Positions 61,317-64,000 of a DNA stretch of 64,000 nucleotides are shown piece after piece. The stretch spans positions 248,001 to 312,000 of the forward strand of contig CAVRIR010000005.1 in the NCBI GenBank assembly GCA_963721305.1, given 5' to 3'. The notes under the pieces were generated by a model. It ran no database searches. It saw only the letters and a list, made by a program, of their open reading frames with translations, and was not told the DNA's origin. How positions within the stretch are numbered: position 1 is the first letter of the stretch; each line of letters begins with the position of its first letter. Made by a program: the position numbers and the translations under genes. This DNA comes from DATAES01 sp963721305 (GTDB lineage Bacteria > Actinomycetota > Acidimicrobiia > Acidimicrobiales > JACDCH01).

Positions 61317-61383
61317 TCGCCGTCCCTCCCGAAAGATGAGTTGTCCCATCGGGATTATAGACATACGGTTCGGCCCATCGCAC

Positions 61384-61776
61384 TCACTGCGATTCGAACG
61401 TGACCTCGACCATGGGCGCATGCGCGACGAGATCGTCGAGGTCCTGACCGGGCGCCCAGTCAGGCGCGAACCGCTGCAAGATGGGACTCCGACGCTCGAG
61501 GACCCAGCGCCGTGCTCCGTCGTCGGTGACCACCGTCGCTCGCGCCGGCAGAACGACATGCGCCTTGCGTTTGAGGTGAACCGTCAGCGACGGCTCCGCG
61601 ATGAGATTCGCGAGCCACGCTCGCGGTCCCGGGATCCCGGTCACGAAGAACCGACCCTCCACGTCGAACATCCAGATCTCGATGCGTCGCGGCTCGCCGC
61701 TGCGCCGGCCGGTCGTGGTGATGTCCACGGTCGGATCGTCGGCCAGTTCGTCTCGCACCAGCTCCAGGACATCCAC
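61384..61776 (-). CDS. Ddn-like deazaflavin (F420)-dependent nitroreductase family protein
   Basis: The 130-residue protein is a split beta-barrel of the Ddn/F420H2-dependent quinone reductase family. DITTTGRRSGEPRRIEIWMFDVEGRFFVTG is the signature strand pair and TGIPGPRAWLANLIAEPSLTVHLKR the cofactor helix. ARATVVTDDGARR follows. It probably uses F420 to reduce quinones or nitro compounds, in line with the F420 genes in this window. Confidence 0.85.
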   Translation of the reverse strand: MDVLELVRDELADDPTVDITTTGRRSGEPRRIEIWMFDVEGRFFVTGIPGPRAWLANLIAEPSLTVHLKRKAHVVLPARATVVTDDGARRWVLERRSPILQRFAPDWAPGQDLDDLVAHAPMVEVTFESQ

Positions 61777-61890
61777 GGGCGAGCACGCTACCGACGTCGG
61801 GCTCCGCGACCGTCACCGCCCGTGCCGCAGGTGCGCCGCTAGCGTTCGACGGCGATCATGACCGGTCGAAGTCATGCGAGGGGTGTGTCC

Positions 61891-62097
61891 ATGTCATCTG
61901 CTCGGGAGGAGGCTGTTCGTCGTCTCGCTCGTCGCGACGGACTCGCGCTCGAGAAGAGCAGCGCTCGGCACACGAACGTCAACGACCAGGGCGGCTACCG
62001 ACTCGTCGATCCGTACTTCAACGAGACCGTTCTCGGCGAGCGGTTCGAATTCGACCTCGATGCTGTCGAAGCATTCCTCCGCCAGCACTGGGAGTGA
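61891..62097 (+). CDS. Small conserved-looking soluble protein, 68 residues
   Basis: From ATG 61891 the product reads MSSAREEAVRRLARRDGLALEKS, then GGYRLVDPYFNETVLGERF and ends with a helix (LDAVEAFLRQHWE). The basic N-terminal helix, the GGYRLVDP strand and the closing helix resemble small actinobacterial proteins of unknown role, sometimes encoded near mobile or regulatory genes. A longer start at 61858 is possible. Function is not known. Confidence 0.65.
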   Translation: MSSAREEAVRRLARRDGLALEKSSARHTNVNDQGGYRLVDPYFNETVLGERFEFDLDAVEAFLRQHWE

Positions 62098-62182
62098 TCA
62101 GAAGCGCGGTGTGATTCGCAGCGTCGGAACTGCTCGCTACGAGCGAGTCTGCATCACCGGCGCGCCGGTGTGCCTGACGCTC

Positions 62183-62549
62183 TCAGTCCAAGCGACGCGC
62201 GAGGAGGCAGAACTCGTTGCCCTCGGGATCCGCGAGGACGATCCACGGTACGTCGCCCTGCCCCACGTCCACGCGACGCCGCGCCGAGCGACAGCAAACG
62301 CTCGAGCTCGTCCGCCTGGTCGACGCCCGACGGGTTCACGTCGAGGTGCAACCGGTTCTTCACCGTCTTCGGCTCGGGCACGGGCACGAACACCAGCAAC
62401 GGCCTGGACGTGTAGTCGCCGGACGCCGAGGTCCAGCACAGGCCGCGCTCGTCTTCGACGACGGGCCAACCCAGCACGTCACCCCAGAAGTGAGCGACGA
62501 TCTTCGGGTCGAGGGCATCGATGATGATCTCGGTGAGCACGCTGGCCAT
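62183..62549 (-). CDS. VOC family protein, frameshifted
   Basis: The frame from ATG 62549 reads VLTEIIIDALDPKIVAHFWGDVLGWPVVEDERG and VKNRLHLDVNPSGVDQADELERLLSLGA, the pattern of glyoxalase-like (VOC) proteins. It then loses homology. One base fewer in a GG pair near 62280 restores RRVDVGQGDVPWIVLADPEGNEFCLLARRLD and a TGA at 62183-62185, the expected C-terminus. Repaired length is 121. The substrate is unknown. Confidence 0.72.
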
Positions 62550-62610
62550 GCGACAGCGTTTCAGTTCTCGTCGCTCGGCACCACCGTGATGGTGCCGAGC
62601 AACCGACCGC

Positions 62611-62922
62611 CTACTTCTTCTTCGCGGCCTTCTTCGCCTTCGTGTTGAGCTCTGACTTGAGCGTCGACGAAGCCGAGAACTTCAGTGCGGTCGAGGCGGC
62701 GATGTTGATCGTCGCGCCCGTCTGCGGGTTGCGGCCGGTACGGGCGGCACGCTGGCTGACGCCGAACTTGCCGAAGCCAGGCCATGCGACCTCCTCGCCC
62801 GACTTCACCGCGCTGACGACGGTGCCGAAGAACGAATCGAGGACTCGCTCCGCGTCAGCCTTCGACAGGCCTGCTTCGCCGGCAACGCGATCGAGGAGAT
62901 CCGCTTTGGTAATAGCTGCCAC
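62611..62922 (-). CDS. HU-family DNA-binding protein
   Basis: The 103-residue protein is a canonical HU: ITKADLLDRVAGEAGLSKADAERVLDSFFGTV, the GEEVAWPGFGKFGV strands, RTGRNPQTGATINIAAS (the DNA-binding arm with the conserved Arg-Asn-Pro) and FSASSTLKSELN. A short Lys/Ala tail (KAKKAAKKK) follows, much shorter than the mycobacterial HupB tail. It compacts the nucleoid. GTG 62922 follows GGAGGTGGAG. The region 62923-63025 upstream is a divergent promoter region. Confidence 0.92.
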   Translation of the reverse strand: MAAITKADLLDRVAGEAGLSKADAERVLDSFFGTVVSAVKSGEEVAWPGFGKFGVSQRAARTGRNPQTGATINIAASTALKFSASSTLKSELNTKAKKAAKKK

Positions 62923-63025
62923 CTCCACCTCCTGGTGGGATCGGTCGTGAACTTGGGGACCGCGTATCTGAGCGCGCCGGGCACCATAAAGCAAGGACCG
63001 TCGCCGCTGGACCAGTATCGGACCA

Positions 63026-63253
63026 ATGCTCGAGGACGGAACGTACGACGCTCTCGTCGTCGACGCGGCAGCGGATCCCGCGGCCGGGGACGACGTGATC
63101 GCGCTCGATGTGACGATCCTGAGCGGTACGCACAAGGGCGAGATCGTGTCCCTGCGCGCGTCGGGATTGCACCGTGACGAACTCGATCTCTTGGGACTTC
63201 CCGGCACGATCGTCGTCGAAAACGGCGTGCCGACCCTCACGATCGAGGGCTAA
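63026..63253 (+). CDS. Small beta-rich protein of unknown function, 75 residues
   Basis: ATG 63026 opens a 75-residue frame. DGTYDALVVDAAAD, VIALDVTILSGTHKGEIVSLRAS and GTIVVENGVPTLTIEG alternate strands with turns, like an OB-fold or small beta-barrel. There is no signal peptide or membrane helix. It lies between HU (divergent) and a GNAT gene 8 bp downstream, so it may be cotranscribed with the latter. The family is not recognised with certainty. Confidence 0.68.
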   Translation: MLEDGTYDALVVDAAADPAAGDDVIALDVTILSGTHKGEIVSLRASGLHRDELDLLGLPGTIVVENGVPTLTIEG

Positions 63254-63261
63254 CAAGAGGC

Positions 63262-63906
63262 ATGCGCACACCGCACTGGCCGTTGTTCGATCTGGTCGTA
63301 CGCACGCCGCGCGTGACGCTGCGGTTCCCCGATGATGATCTCGTCATCGCACTCGCGGATCTCTCGACGCTGCCGATCCACGATCCGGCGTGGATGCCGT
63401 TCACCGAGCCCTGGACCGACGCGCCGGCGGACGAGCTGCCGCGCGGGGCGTTGAAGTACTTCTGGGGCATCCGCAGCCGGTGGGAGCCTGACGACTGGAC
63501 GTGCCTGATGGCCGTGCTGGTCGACGACGAGGTCGTGGGCGCGCAGGACGTCATGGCGCGGCACTTCGAGCAGGCTCGTTCGGTGAAGACGGGCTCGTGG
63601 CTCACGAAGTCGCGCCAAGGCGAAGGCATCGGCAAGGAGATGCGCGCCGCGATCCTCCATCTCGCGTTCGAAGGCCTCGGCGCCGAGGTCGCGAACACCG
63701 CTGCGTGGCACGACAACGCGAGGTCGTTGGGCGTGACGCGCGCGCTCGGTTACGAACCAAACGGTTGGACGACCGAGATGCGCCGCGATCAACCGGATCG
63801 AATGCTCAACTTCGTGCTCACGCGCGACAAGTGGAAGCAGCGACGCCGCGATGACATCGAGATCGAGGGCCTCGAACCGTGCCTGCCGCTGTTCGGCGTG
63901 TCGTAG
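63262..63906 (+). CDS. GNAT (RimJ/RimL-type) N-acetyltransferase
   Basis: The 214-residue protein has the RimJ/RimL layout. VRTPRVTLRFPDDDLVIALADL starts it, VLVDDEVVGAQDVMARHFEQARSVKTGSWLTKSRQGEGIGKEMRAAILHLAF holds the acetyl-CoA loop (RQGEGIG), and TAAWHDNARSLGVTRALGYEPNG is the classic C-terminal helix with the Asn-Ser pair. The acceptor is unknown. Its end overlaps the start of the next gene. Confidence 0.87.
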   Translation: MRTPHWPLFDLVVRTPRVTLRFPDDDLVIALADLSTLPIHDPAWMPFTEPWTDAPADELPRGALKYFWGIRSRWEPDDWTCLMAVLVDDEVVGAQDVMARHFEQARSVKTGSWLTKSRQGEGIGKEMRAAILHLAFEGLGAEVANTAAWHDNARSLGVTRALGYEPNGWTTEMRRDQPDRMLNFVLTRDKWKQRRRDDIEIEGLEPCLPLFGVS

Positions 63907-64000
63907 CCGGCGTCGACGGTTGCCGCGCCGGGTGGCTGGCGGTGCTGGCACCTGCGGAAGGCGATGGTCCGACGTCGATGCAGGTCGTCCCGTGCTTCGC
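63879..64000 (+). CDS. DUF429 (RNase H-like) protein, 3' end outside window
   Basis: A frame from GTG 63879 reads through RRVVAGVDGCRAGWLAVL, the N-terminal signature of DUF429, whose members have an RNase H-like fold, then continues to the window edge. It overlaps the GNAT gene by 28 bp. Only about 40 residues are visible, so the assignment rests on the N-terminal motif. Confidence 0.65.
   Translation, partial: MPAAVRRVVAGVDGCRAGWLAVLAPAEGDGPTSMQVVPCF

Overview
The window looks like chromosomal DNA of a high-GC actinobacterium, most likely an uncultured member of the Acidimicrobiia. The arguments are the strong G/C third-position bias, frequent GTG starts with GTGA/ATGA overlaps, mycothiol-linked genes (mca, a TIGR03084 protein), coenzyme F420 genes (cofC/fbiD, several luciferase-like F420 or FMN oxidoreductases, a Ddn-like protein), actinobacterial LexA boxes (GAAC-N4-GTTC) and a DnaE2/ImuB/ImuA' mutasome. 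No rRNA, tRNA, CRISPR array, prophage or transposase was seen. The class assignment is inference.

Layout. 1-8.4 kb: lipid and CoA genes (VOC protein, LLM oxidoreductase, thioesterase, FadA5-like thiolase), a small antibiotic-type phosphotransferase, a secreted nuclease, a YdjC deacetylase and mycothiol amidase. 8.5-17.5 kb: glutamate-type dehydrogenase, DUF885 peptidase, PEBP lipoprotein, acylphosphatase, CPBP membrane protein, Ser/Thr kinase, PhyH dioxygenase, a channel-like membrane protein and TatA. 17.6-25.6 kb: SOS mutagenesis region, with dnaE2 and imuA-imuB both on the minus strand, each behind its own LexA box, separated by an amidohydrolase and a DyP peroxidase on the plus strand. 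25.6-36.4 kb: second dehydrogenase, NifU-N protein, AI-2E-type permease, a LOR/SDH-arginine dihydrolase fusion, acyl-CoA dehydrogenase, RNase HII, SelD and an ABC1 kinase. 36.5-45.3 kb: RpiB-like and C69 proteins, GNAT, an Hsp70-TM-beta-propeller protein, GT2 glycosyltransferase, a tiny LAxTG protein and GH38 mannosidase. 45.4-51 kb: gpsA, a six-hairpin glycosidase, a class III cyclase and an LLM protein, packed as one minus-strand run. 51-64 kb: cofC, PIG-L deacetylase, NuoF-like protein, a four-gene FMN reductase/flavin monooxygenase operon, a Ddn-like protein, HU and GNAT, ending in a truncated DUF429 gene.

Most striking non-coding feature: a dispersed 51-bp palindromic element with at least seven copies (17527, 23208, 24827, 32288, 45358, 51000, 60802). 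Every copy has the same plan (10-nt left box, 13-nt stem arm, 4-nt loop, 13-nt stem arm, 11-nt right box). Two unrelated stem sequences occur between the same end boxes. Four copies lie between convergent genes, one forms the imuA stop/imuB start junction, one lies in frame inside an ORF and one lies in a divergent promoter region.

Quality caveat: nine genes carry apparent +1/-1 frameshifts, mostly in short G/C runs. This pattern fits residual assembly indels better than nine true pseudogenes. Those genes are described as intact-but-shifted, and any gene fusion or truncation here should be judged with this in mind.
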